64,000 bases of DNA from Acidimicrobiales bacterium (GTDB lineage: Bacteria > Actinomycetota > Acidimicrobiia > Acidimicrobiales > Aldehydirespiratoraceae). Below the pieces are notes generated by a model that did no database searches, was not told the origin of the DNA, and saw only the letters and a list, made by a program, of their open reading frames with translations. Shown here in pieces: positions 36,293 through 44,119 of this stretch. Position numbers and translations under genes: made by a program. The number at the start of each line of letters is the position of its first letter. The first letter of the stretch is position 1. The stretch covers positions 186,001-250,000 of the forward strand of contig JAWKIR010000004.1 in assembly GCA_041394245.1 (NCBI GenBank), given 5' to 3'.

Positions 36293-37836
36293 GTGTTCGG
36301 GTCGCCACCCTCCTCGTGGTGGCGACCCTCCTCGCCTCGGCGTGCGGCGACGGCGACACGTCTGCGCCGACCCTCATCACCACCACCACGACCACCCCCG
36401 TGCCGAGTTCCACGGTGGGGACGTCGACCGCGCCGGTCGACCCGCCGGTTCGGATCGAACAGGTCGACTGTCCGGACCGGCTCGACCGATCCGACGGCCT
36501 CGCGTTGGCGTGCGGTGTCGTGACCGTCCCCATCGACCGGACCGACGCGTCGGCGGGCACGACCCGCATCACGGTCGCGACACTGGCGGGCTACGACACC
36601 GGCTTCGACACTCCTGTCGCCGTGCTGCAGGGGGGTCCGGGCGGTGCCAGCTCCGAGATGGGTGGATGGTTCCCGCAACAGCCGTTCACGCAGGTCTTCG
36701 TCGACCAGCGCGGGACCGGTTTCGTCGGCCCCGACTTCGACTGTCCCGAGATCGTCGACGCCCTGGGCCGGGTGCTCGCCACCGACTCGACCGAGGGCGG
36801 CGATCTGGCCCAGGTCGCGTACGACGACTGCGCCCGTCGACTCGACGACGACATCGTGCTGCGCCACACGGACAGCGAGTCGCACGCAGCCGATGTCGTC
36901 GACGTGATGGTGGGGCTCGGCTACGGCCGGTGGGTGGTCTACGGCGTGAGCTACGGGTCCACGATCGGTCTCGAGATCCTGCGCGACGAAACCCCGGGGG
37001 TCGTGGGGGTCATCCTCGACGGTGTGTATCCCCCCGAACTCGACACCGACGCCGGCATCGTGGCGTCCGCCGAACGAGCGGTCGACCAGATCGACGCCGC
37101 CTGCGCGGCCGATTCGGCGTGCCGGGGCTACCTGGTCGACGGCTCGTTCCGCTCCACGGTGGAACGGGTCATGGCCGACCTCGACCGCTCACCGATGATC
37201 GTCTCGGTGACCGGCGACGAGATCGGGTACGACTCCGGGATCGACGTCGTGCTCGACGGGCATCGCGTCGCTGAACTGTCGTTCCTGCTGATGTACAACG
37301 AGTCGCTGTTGCGCTACCTGCCGGCGGTCATCGGCGGGCTCGACGAGCGCGACGCCTCGGCGGCGCGATGGCTCGCCGTCACCGGGTCGCGGCTGTTGGT
37401 GTCGTCACAGTTGTCCAACGACGAAGGCACCTACTTCGCCGTGCAGTGCCACGACCGACTTCCGTTCACCGACGGGCCCGGCGACGACGCTCTACCGTTC
37501 GGCGCGGCCGTGGCGGCGAAGGGCCTCGACGCCGCGTGTGTGGGATGGGACCGCGAGGCTGCGGTGCCGGCGGTCGCCGCGCCGGTCACCGCGTCGATCC
37601 CGACGCTGCTGCTCTCCGGTTCGTTCGACCCGATCACCCCGTCGGACTACGCCGACGACGTCGCCGCCCGCCTCGGCTCGGCGACCGTGGTCGAGCAGGG
37701 AGGTCGGGGCCACGGCATCTGGTACGGGAGCGACTGCATCGCCGGGATCGTTCAACAGTTCGTGTCCGATCCGGCCCGCGTGTTGGACACGAGCTGCGCC
37801 GACGATCCCGTTCCGGTGGAATGGGCACGCCCCTGA
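36289..37836 (+). CDS. Secreted alpha/beta hydrolase, tripeptidyl-aminopeptidase-like lipoprotein
   Basis: A 515-residue lipoprotein beginning at GTG 36289 inside the stop of the previous gene; the lipobox is ASAC. A Thr-rich linker is followed by the TAP-type fold: oxyanion QGGPGGAS, VDQRGTGF, nucleophile GVSYGST, and at the C-terminus the acidic SGSFDPITP and the catalytic His in GRGHGIW. Cys pairs imply disulphides. Proteins of this family release short peptides from extracellular protein. The C-terminal TAP domain is present and length is typical. Confidence 0.87.
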   Translation: MSVRVATLLVVATLLASACGDGDTSAPTLITTTTTTPVPSSTVGTSTAPVDPPVRIEQVDCPDRLDRSDGLALACGVVTVPIDRTDASAGTTRITVATLAGYDTGFDTPVAVLQGGPGGASSEMGGWFPQQPFTQVFVDQRGTGFVGPDFDCPEIVDALGRVLATDSTEGGDLAQVAYDDCARRLDDDIVLRHTDSESHAADVVDVMVGLGYGRWVVYGVSYGSTIGLEILRDETPGVVGVILDGVYPPELDTDAGIVASAERAVDQIDAACAADSACRGYLVDGSFRSTVERVMADLDRSPMIVSVTGDEIGYDSGIDVVLDGHRVAELSFLLMYNESLLRYLPAVIGGLDERDASAARWLAVTGSRLLVSSQLSNDEGTYFAVQCHDRLPFTDGPGDDALPFGAAVAAKGLDAACVGWDREAAVPAVAAPVTASIPTLLLSGSFDPITPSDYADDVAARLGSATVVEQGGRGHGIWYGSDCIAGIVQQFVSDPARVLDTSCADDPVPVEWARP

Positions 37837-37856
37837 AGGCGTGGCAGGATCGCTCC

Positions 37857-38645
37857 ATGATTCTGGATGGCAAGACAGTGATGGTGATCGGCGTGGGTCC
37901 CGGCCTCGGGTACTCGTGCGCAAGCGCTGCGTTTCGCGACGGTGCCAACGTGGTCATCGTCGCCCGCAACGAGGAACGCCTGATCGCAGCAGCCGACGCG
38001 CTCGACCCCACCGGTGAGCGTGTCGCCGCGGCTTCGGCCGACATCATGGACCTGGCGTCGTTGGAGGCCGCGGTCGCCGTCGCCGTCGACAGGTTCGGCA
38101 CGCTCGACGCGGTGATCAATGTGGCTGCGCTCGACACCGCCCATGCGCCGTTCGCCGATCTCGACGACGCGACGCTGCTGAAGAACCTCGAGGTCAACGT
38201 GCTGGGCGCGGTCCATGTCGTTCGTGCCGCGACCCCGGTGTTCGAAGCCCACGGCGGAGGGTCGGTGGTGCTCATCGGATCCCAGGCTTCGCTCAAGCCA
38301 GTCGACCAGATGCCCCAGTCCGCCTACGCCTCGGCGAAGTCGGCCCTCCTGGCGATGGCTCGCGACATGGCGGCCGAGCTCGGTCCGTCGGGCATTCGGG
38401 TCAACACCGTCATCCCCACGTGGATGTGGGGGCCCAACGTGAAGATGTACTGCGAGTGGCAGGCCGCCGAGCGGGGCTGCACCGCAGAGGACGTACGCGA
38501 CGAGATCGCCCAAGGCATGGCCCTGCGCAAGATGCCGACCGACGCCGACGTGGCCGAGGCCGCGGTGTTCTTCGCGAGTGATCGCTCGAGCATGATCACC
38601 GGCCAGCGGCTGTTGGTGAACGCCGGCGAGTTCTACGACACGTGA
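37857..38645 (+). CDS. SDR-family oxidoreductase
   Basis: A 262-residue classical short-chain dehydrogenase. The cofactor loop reads VIGVGPGLGYS (a variant of TGxxxGxG), the NNAG position reads NVAALD, and the catalytic triad is Ser in LIGSQASL plus Tyr and Lys in YASAKSAL. It ends with the typical MITGQRLLVNAGE. The start is ATG 37857. It is 20 bases after the peptidase gene and overlaps the NUDIX gene by GTGA. The substrate is not identifiable. Confidence 0.88.
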   Translation: MILDGKTVMVIGVGPGLGYSCASAAFRDGANVVIVARNEERLIAAADALDPTGERVAAASADIMDLASLEAAVAVAVDRFGTLDAVINVAALDTAHAPFADLDDATLLKNLEVNVLGAVHVVRAATPVFEAHGGGSVVLIGSQASLKPVDQMPQSAYASAKSALLAMARDMAAELGPSGIRVNTVIPTWMWGPNVKMYCEWQAAERGCTAEDVRDEIAQGMALRKMPTDADVAEAAVFFASDRSSMITGQRLLVNAGEFYDT

Positions 38646-39241
38646 CGATCCCGGCGCTGCCGGCGGCGTCGGTGCTGGTGATCGACGACCGTCCAGACCT
38701 GCACGTGGTCATCGGGCGTCGTCGCCCGGGCTCGATCTTCGTGGGCGGACTCATCGTCTTTCCCGGCGGCGGGGTCGACCCGCAGGACACGTCGGCCGAG
38801 GCTCGCCGGCTCGTTCCGGCGGCCTCCGTGCCGGATCTGAGCAGCGAGGAGGGCGCAGGATTTCTCCATGCCGCCATCCGTGAGACCGACGAGGAGGTCG
38901 GGCTCGACATCGCCGGACCGGGTCCGGTCGATCCGGACCACTTTCCGCATGTCGGCCGCTGGATCACGCCGGAGGGCGCACCCCGGCGGTACGACACGCA
39001 CTTCTTCCTGGCGCGGTATCGAGGCGGAACCGTCGCAGCCGATCAGATCGAGCTCACCGATGCATGGTGGGAGCGACCGGCCGATGCCCTGCAGCGAATC
39101 GACGACGGCCATCTCGAGGCGATTCGCCCGACGATCGAGTTTCTCCGGTCATTGTCGAGATATCGCAACGTGGACGACGCATTCGCCGGCACCGGTTGTG
39201 GACAGCGTCGGGTGGAAACAAACGGGTGGACGAGCTTCTGA
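38642..39241 (+). CDS. NUDIX hydrolase with an interrupted Nudix box
   Basis: A 199-residue protein starting GTG 38642, overlapping the SDR stop. The Nudix box is split: the glycine arm FPGGGVDPQD is separated from the catalytic helix RETDEEVGL by about 30 residues, an arrangement seen in the coenzyme A/NUDT19-like branch. The catalytic glutamates are present. It probably hydrolyses a nucleoside diphosphate-linked or CoA-linked compound. It is the last gene of the short run that starts at 34987. Confidence 0.82.
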   Translation: MTIPALPAASVLVIDDRPDLHVVIGRRRPGSIFVGGLIVFPGGGVDPQDTSAEARRLVPAASVPDLSSEEGAGFLHAAIRETDEEVGLDIAGPGPVDPDHFPHVGRWITPEGAPRRYDTHFFLARYRGGTVAADQIELTDAWWERPADALQRIDDGHLEAIRPTIEFLRSLSRYRNVDDAFAGTGCGQRRVETNGWTSF

Positions 39242-39305
39242 GCAAGGCTTTCCCGACCGTTTTCCCCAGATCTTTGCTGTTGTGTTGCAGTTTGTTTGCC
39301 GAGCA

Positions 39306-39463
39306 TTGGGAATTCTCGTAGGGCGTCGACTAAGGTCGCCCGTGGGTTGGATGTCGCACGGATGCAGGGCCGGGCGGCATCGATCCGGGAGCTTGCTCCC
39401 GTCCCCCTCCAGGGAAACTGGGGCCCGGTCGACGGCACACGCCGGCCGGGCCCGAGCCTTTTT
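39306..39463 (+). ncRNA. Structured leader or small RNA with terminator, upstream of the aquaporin gene
   Basis: The 282-base gap between 39241 and 39524 contains no convincing ORF. A weak promoter (TTGGGA at 39306, TAAGGT at 39331) would start a transcript near 39343. Hairpins follow: CGGGAGC-TT-GCTCCCG (39386-39401), then CCAG-GGAAA-CTGG (39409-39421), then a terminator GGGCCCGG...CCGGGCCC (39421-39453) with nested CGGC-ACAC-GCCG and a T5 run at 39459-39463. The middle hairpin and the terminator share GGG and exclude each other, which is the layout of an attenuator or riboswitch. I do not recognise the aptamer class. An independent ~120-nt RNA is also possible. Confidence 0.55.
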
Positions 39464-39523
39464 GACCGAACCCGAGAGCCACACTGGATCGACGTCATCA
39501 TGGGAACGGATACGGAGCGGGAC

Positions 39524-40183
39524 GTGAAGTCGGACATGGGCCGGCGCCTTCTCGCCGAATTCATCGGAACGGCATTCCTTCTGGCCGCCGTGATCGGTTC
39601 GGGGATCATGGCCGTCGACCTCACGCCGGACGACGAGGGTCTCCAGTTGCTGGCGAACGCGGGCGCCACCGTCGGGGTCCTCTACGTCATCATCATGATG
39701 TTCGGGCCCGTGAGCGGCGCCCACTTCAACCCCGTGGTGACGATCGCCGACGCCTGGCAGGGCAACCGCCCGTGGCGCGACGTCGGGCCCTATGCAATCG
39801 CACAGATCTCGGGCGGCGCGGTCGGAACCGTCCTCGCCAACCTGATGTTCGAACTCGACGCGGTCGATTTCAGCCACAAGGTCCGCGACGGTTACGGCCA
39901 GTACCTCGGGGAGGTCGTCGCAACCTTCGGTCTCGTCCTGTTGATCTTCTCGCTCGTTCGCAGCGGGCGCGGTCACCTCGCAGCGGCCGGAGTCGCGGCC
40001 TACATCGGTGGCGCCTACTGGTTCACCTCGTCGACGTCGTTCGCCAACCCGGCCGTCTCGCTGACCCGCACCCTGTCCGACACCTTCGCGGGAATCGACC
40101 CGGCCTCGGCCCCGATGTTCGTCCTCATGCAGCTTCTCGGAATGGCCTTGGCCGTCGGCGTGGTGCGAGTCTTGTATCCGTGA
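39524..40183 (+). CDS. Aquaporin/MIP-family channel (AqpZ/AqpS-like)
   Basis: A 219-residue channel with six membrane segments and two half-helices. The selectivity motifs are GAHFNPVVT (NPV instead of NPA) and SFANPAVS (NPA). RRLLAEFIGTAFLL is the usual first segment. GTG 39524 has a good GGAG site; ATG 39500 and ATG 39536 are in-frame alternatives. It conducts water or small neutral solutes. NPV in the first loop and the placement by metalloid-like channels leaves the solute open; no arsenic genes are nearby. It overlaps the amidohydrolase by GTGA, and the structured leader precedes it. Confidence 0.85.
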   Translation: MKSDMGRRLLAEFIGTAFLLAAVIGSGIMAVDLTPDDEGLQLLANAGATVGVLYVIIMMFGPVSGAHFNPVVTIADAWQGNRPWRDVGPYAIAQISGGAVGTVLANLMFELDAVDFSHKVRDGYGQYLGEVVATFGLVLLIFSLVRSGRGHLAAAGVAAYIGGAYWFTSSTSFANPAVSLTRTLSDTFAGIDPASAPMFVLMQLLGMALAVGVVRVLYP

Positions 40184-41361
40184 CCGCCACCGAGAACCCA
40201 CCGGACCTCTTCGACCGTTTCGAGATCATCGACGTCGACACCCACGTCACCGAGCCGCCCGACGTGTGGACGGCCCGAACCCCGGCGGCGATGCACGATC
40301 GTGTCCCCCACATCGAACGGATCGATGGCCAGGACGTGTGGATGTGCGACGGCGATCGTCTCGGCCACCCCGGCTATTACTCGATGGCCGGCTTCGACGG
40401 CCTGATGCCGCTGAAGGTCCCGCAGACGTTCGACGAGATCCATCCGTCGATGTACGACAGCCACGAGCGGTTGAAGTTCATGGACGAGCAGGGCATCCGC
40501 GCCCAGGTCCTGTATCCCAATGTCGGCGGCTTCGGCAATGCCTACTTCATGAAGATGGGCGAGCCCGACGTCGTGCGGGCGTGTGTCCAGGCGTTCAACG
40601 ATTGGATCACCGACTGGACGTCGGCCGACCCGAGCCGACTCGTCGGCGTGACCGCGGTGCCGTTCTGGGACCTCGAGTTCGCCGTTGCCGAGATCACCCG
40701 CGGGATCGAGGCCGGCCACAAGGCCATCAACTTCTGCAACCAGCCCCAGGACCACGGCCTCCCCCCGCTGGCCTCGACGCACTGGGATCCGATCTGGGCC
40801 GTCGCCCAGGAGGCCGGCGTGTCGGTGAGCTTCCACGTCGGAGGCGGTTCGATGGGCACGCAGTTCGTCGACACGGCCGACATGGGATGGATGACGAATT
40901 TCGCCAAGGTCTCGTCGCTCATCTTCCTCGACAACATGCGCTGCATCGCCGACCTTCTCTTCGGTGGCGTCTGCCATCGGTTCCCCGACCTCAAGCTGGT
41001 CTCGGTCGAGTCGGGGGCCGGTTGGATCCCCGGCGCCATGGAGTCGTTCGACTGGCAGTGGCAGAACGGCGGAGTGCGGGTCGAGCATCCGGAGTACGAC
41101 CTGTTGCCCTCGGAGTACTTCCGTCGTCAGATCTACGGTTGCTTCTGGTTCGAGCAGGAGGCCGCCCGCTTCGCGATCGAGCGGTTCCCCGACAACATCC
41201 TGTTCGAGACGGACTACCCGCACCCCACCTGTCAGCACCCCGGTCCGGCCACGCCGGCCCAGTTCCCGCGCGACTACGCGACCGGCGCGCTGTCGTCGCT
41301 CGACGACGCCACGCTGCAGAAGGTCCTGCACGACACCGCGGCTTCGCTCTACCGACTCTGA
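40180..41361 (+). CDS. Amidohydrolase (ACMSD-like metal-dependent hydrolase)
   Basis: A 393-residue TIM-barrel enzyme. The first metal motif is D-x-H in IIDVDTHVTEPP; later strands give His in SVSFHVGGGSM and the acidic ETDYPHPT. The family decarboxylates or hydrolyses small aromatic or cyclic substrates. It begins at GTG 40180 overlapping the aquaporin stop. A paralogue of the same family is at 47170-48348. Substrate unknown. Confidence 0.86.
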   Translation: MTATENPPDLFDRFEIIDVDTHVTEPPDVWTARTPAAMHDRVPHIERIDGQDVWMCDGDRLGHPGYYSMAGFDGLMPLKVPQTFDEIHPSMYDSHERLKFMDEQGIRAQVLYPNVGGFGNAYFMKMGEPDVVRACVQAFNDWITDWTSADPSRLVGVTAVPFWDLEFAVAEITRGIEAGHKAINFCNQPQDHGLPPLASTHWDPIWAVAQEAGVSVSFHVGGGSMGTQFVDTADMGWMTNFAKVSSLIFLDNMRCIADLLFGGVCHRFPDLKLVSVESGAGWIPGAMESFDWQWQNGGVRVEHPEYDLLPSEYFRRQIYGCFWFEQEAARFAIERFPDNILFETDYPHPTCQHPGPATPAQFPRDYATGALSSLDDATLQKVLHDTAASLYRL

Positions 41362-41386
41362 GCGAGCCCGTCGGGCGCCGACGGAT

Positions 41387-42265
41387 TCAGATGGCGACGG
41401 ATTCGATGTCGAACGCGTCGAGTACGGCGTCGACGATCGTCGCTCGAAGTGCCGCCCGCTCGCTCCCGGTCAGCTCGATCCGGGCCTCGGTCCGATCAGC
41501 CACCGTGGTCGCCAGCTCGGTGAGGAGTGCGAGAAAGCCGGCGTCGTCGAGCGAGTCGTCGAAGCCGCGGGCGGCCTCGTCGAAGACCGCCTCGAGTTCC
41601 TCGCGGACGACCGCCTCGAGACCTGGCTCCGGCACCGACGGCGGTGTGGGGGGTTCGACGGTCAGCTGGGGCACGTGGTCGGGGAGTGTCGGGTCGGAGG
41701 TGCTCGGCGCCCGGTGGATCCGGTCACGCACCCGGTTGCGTACCAGCACGAGCCCCAGCTGGATCAGGACGAGCAGCGGGAGAACGAGGGCGAGCCATGG
41801 GATGTGGCTCGTCTCGGCGCGGAACCCCACGGGTATCGCCAGATCCGGGAACGATCCCTCGACGGCGTAGGTGCCGACGGCGAACACGGGAAGGTCGAGC
41901 TCGACTCGTATCGAGGTGGATGCACCCGGCGCGAGGGTGCCGAGGGGCGGCGCATCCACGGCCTCGGCCGGGTTCGCTCCCTTGCCGAACTGCAGGAGCA
42001 GTTCGGGATCCTCGATCGTCGTGGTGCCGATGTTGACGACGGTGACGACGAGTTCTCGATCGGGCGCGGCTCCGAGCCATGAGGTCCACGGGCCGGATCC
42101 CTCGATCGATGCATCGGTGACCGCGAGCTGAGCGCCCGCTTCGTCGGGGTGCGTCTCCTGGGCGCCGGCGGCCACGAAGGCGCCGGCCACCGGTGTGAGC
42201 GCCAGCGCCAGGAGCAGCGCAAAGGCGACCGTGCGGTCGCGACGGCGGAGAGGGGTGTGCGCCAC
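41387..42265 (-). CDS. Exported membrane-anchored protein with a CARDB/beta-sandwich domain
   Basis: A 292-residue protein starting at GTG 42265. A signal peptide (TVAFALLLALALTPVAGAF) is followed by a beta-sandwich with NIGTTTIEDPELLLQFGKG, like CARDB adhesive domains. One transmembrane helix (IPWLALVLPLLVLIQLGLVL, about 155-175) precedes a 115-residue cytoplasmic tail rich in acidic and helical sequence. It is divergent from the LAVTG protein (spacer 42266-42452). A longer open frame reading upstream to 43171 overlaps that gene and is not coding-like. Confidence 0.7.
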   Translation of the reverse strand: MAHTPLRRRDRTVAFALLLALALTPVAGAFVAAGAQETHPDEAGAQLAVTDASIEGSGPWTSWLGAAPDRELVVTVVNIGTTTIEDPELLLQFGKGANPAEAVDAPPLGTLAPGASTSIRVELDLPVFAVGTYAVEGSFPDLAIPVGFRAETSHIPWLALVLPLLVLIQLGLVLVRNRVRDRIHRAPSTSDPTLPDHVPQLTVEPPTPPSVPEPGLEAVVREELEAVFDEAARGFDDSLDDAGFLALLTELATTVADRTEARIELTGSERAALRATIVDAVLDAFDIESVAI

Positions 42266-42452
42266 GAGAGCCGGTATACCAGCGGGCGGCGCCCTGGCAC
42301 CACAAAGAGGGACCAATGGCCTACTCCGAGCGAGCAATCGTCGGGTTGTGGCGTGAGATCGGCGCGGGGTGGTGCAGTTGCACGCTGAGCGTGGGGGCCG
42401 GTAGCGTCCCGGCGAGGGAACTGCGGGGTTGGTACCGCAGGGAATGGGCGCG

Positions 42453-43283
42453 GTGAACGACAATCGAGTACGAGGTGCAGTGAGGCGTCGTCGGGTCGGG
42501 GCGCTGCGGCGCCGGGTTCCCCACTTCCTCGCCCTGATGGTCGTGGTGCTGTCGTTCGCGGCTCCGAGTGTCGGCGCGCAGGACGCGGGTCGCGTCGAGA
42601 TTCCGGTCGGCACCGTCGTGCGGACGGCGCCAGGAGTGGAGACGCTCCTGGGCGTGGCCGCGGTCCCGCCGGAACTGGTCGGGACGGCATGCGGGGTCTC
42701 CACCCGTGCGGAGAACAACCAGTCGGTCCACCCCGGCAACAACCTGGTGGTGGCGAGCGGCGGCGCAAGCGTCACGTTGGCCGATGTCGAGGGCAGCAGT
42801 GGCAAGGTCACCACCGCGAACTCGCGCCTGACACTCGGCGTCGAGGTCACCATCACCTTGGTCATGGGTGCCGACGGAGTGTTCAGCGGCGGCGCGTCCG
42901 CCTTCGTCGTCGTCGACTGTGCGCCGGCGACCACCACGACGACGAGCACCTCGTCGTCCACGACCACGACGACCGCCTCGTCGTCCACGACCACGACGAC
43001 CGCCTCGTCGTCCACGACCACGAGCGTGGCGCCGACATCGAGCTCCACCGTGCCGCCGACGACGCCGACGGTGAAGCCGACGATCCAGATCAACGGGCCG
43101 ACGACCACCGTCGACGGCCCGTCCTCCACCACGACCTCGCCGCCACCGGAGCCTCCGACCCTTGCGGTCACCGGTGCCGGGGAGACGCTGATGCTCGCGA
43201 TCGTGGGACTCCTGCTGCTCGATCTCGGCTACCTGATCTTCAGCACTCGACGACCTGCGGCCTCGTCCACTCGCGACGAGTGA
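42453..43283 (+). CDS. Secreted Thr/Ser-rich surface protein with LAVTG sorting-type tail
   Basis: A 276-residue protein beginning at GTG 42453 (site GCAGGGA; ATG 42444 is the alternative). After a signal peptide (LALMVVVLSFAAPSVGAQ) comes a 110-residue globular region. Then follows a long Ser/Thr stalk including repeated TTTTTASSS, and finally LAVTGAG, a hydrophobic helix and RRP. LAXTG followed by a membrane span and positive tail is the substrate pattern of class E sortases in actinobacteria, so covalent attachment to the wall is likely. No sortase gene is in this window. Confidence 0.78.
   Translation: MNDNRVRGAVRRRRVGALRRRVPHFLALMVVVLSFAAPSVGAQDAGRVEIPVGTVVRTAPGVETLLGVAAVPPELVGTACGVSTRAENNQSVHPGNNLVVASGGASVTLADVEGSSGKVTTANSRLTLGVEVTITLVMGADGVFSGGASAFVVVDCAPATTTTTSTSSSTTTTTASSSTTTTTASSSTTTSVAPTSSSTVPPTTPTVKPTIQINGPTTTVDGPSSTTTSPPPEPPTLAVTGAGETLMLAIVGLLLLDLGYLIFSTRRPAASSTRDE
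42949..43023 (+). repeat. 27-bp tandem repeat coding for TTTTTASSS stalk
   Basis: Two full and one partial copies of a 27-bp unit beginning CCTCGTCGTCCACGACC lie in frame and code for nine-residue Ser/Thr units. The copies are identical at the base level, suggesting recent slippage, so stalk length may vary between strains. Confidence 0.85.
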
Positions 43284-43297
43284 CCCCGCGGCGGCCG

Positions 43298-43327
43298 TGG
43301 ACATCGGCTGCTCCACTACGGTACTCT
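43298..43327 (+). promoter_or_regulatory. Promoter upstream of coiled-coil protein gene
   Basis: TGGACA (43298-43303) and TACTCT (43322-43327) at 18-base spacing fit an actinobacterial vegetative promoter. A GAGTG...CACTC dyad (43334-43353) lies at the start of the transcript. The 9-mer GGTACTCTC recurs at 50148-50156, also 8 bases before a GTG. Confidence 0.5.
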
Positions 43328-43374
43328 CACTTTGAGTGGTGAATCAGTCACTCGATGTGTCCGGAGATGGCGTG

Positions 43375-44115
43375 ATGGTTGAAGAGGAAATTGCGGTTGA
43401 CGCCACGGCGGATGATCCGGACGCGCTGCTCGACGCCCTTCTCGCCGCCGCGCAGGAGCAGCTCCGAGAGGTCGTGCAACAGGCGACGGCGGCCGCCCGC
43501 CAGGACGTCGAAGCAGCTTCGGCCGCAGTGGCCGCCCGCGAGATAGAGATCGCCTCACTGCAGACCGCTCTCGCCGCGGAGCGTGCCCATCTCGTGGCCG
43601 ACCGCGAAGCGCTCGAGCGGCGAGCCGCGGAGATCAACGAACGCCAGCGGGCCGTCGACGCGGCGGCGGCAGAGGTGTCCCAGCTGCGGGAGCGGGCCAC
43701 CATCGGGCTGGCGAGCGCACTCGAGCGGTCAGCCCAGCTGGTCGAACAGGCCGAAGCGAAGGCCGCCACCCGGCTCGAGGCAGTGGGGGTCGAATCGGAG
43801 GCGATTCTCCAACGCGCCGTCGAGCGCGGCCTCGCCATCGTGTCGGATGCCGAGGCTTCGGCCGAACGATCGAAGAGCGAGCTCCGTCACCTCGTGGGGC
43901 AGATCAGCGAGTACCTCGAGCGCGAGAAGCTGCAGATCGAACTCGAATCCGAGACCCACATCGACCTTCGTGGACCGACGGGTGTGCTCGTCGACCCGGA
44001 GGTCGACGAGGCCGAGTCGGCCGTCGAGAGCGGCGACGGTGCCGAGCACCGGGTGTCCGAAGCCGTTCGCCGCGCGGTTCGCAGCTGGTCGGTGTCGCGC
44101 CAAGACGCCGACTAG
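43375..44115 (+). CDS. Coiled-coil protein (DivIVA-like/structural), hypothetical
   Basis: A 246-residue Ala/Glu/Gln-rich protein that is almost one continuous coiled coil from about residue 15 to 195, with heptad-like Ala and Leu spacing. I prefer ATG 43375, which has GGAG eight bases upstream; GTG 43336 is in frame but the codons between look non-coding. Length and composition resemble DivIVA/Wag31-like or SMC-tether proteins, but no N-terminal DivIVA membrane motif is visible. Function unknown. Confidence 0.72.
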   Translation: MVEEEIAVDATADDPDALLDALLAAAQEQLREVVQQATAAARQDVEAASAAVAAREIEIASLQTALAAERAHLVADREALERRAAEINERQRAVDAAAAEVSQLRERATIGLASALERSAQLVEQAEAKAATRLEAVGVESEAILQRAVERGLAIVSDAEASAERSKSELRHLVGQISEYLEREKLQIELESETHIDLRGPTGVLVDPEVDEAESAVESGDGAEHRVSEAVRRAVRSWSVSRQDAD

Positions 44116-44119
44116 ACCG

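Noticed and set aside
39306..39463. SRP RNA, 6S RNA or known riboswitch (cobalamin, glycine, GEMM)
   Set aside because: No matching conserved core (no GGTCAGG/AGCAGCC of SRP; no box sequences of those riboswitches).
42949..43023. CRISPR or minisatellite outside genes
   Set aside because: Repeat is in frame within a Thr/Ser stalk.
42266..43171. 5' part of the minus frame ending at 41387
   Set aside because: Antisense to the LAVTG protein; signal peptide begins only at 42265.
43336..43374. Upstream GTG start for the coiled-coil gene
   Set aside because: ATG 43375 has GGAG at good spacing; intervening codons look non-coding.
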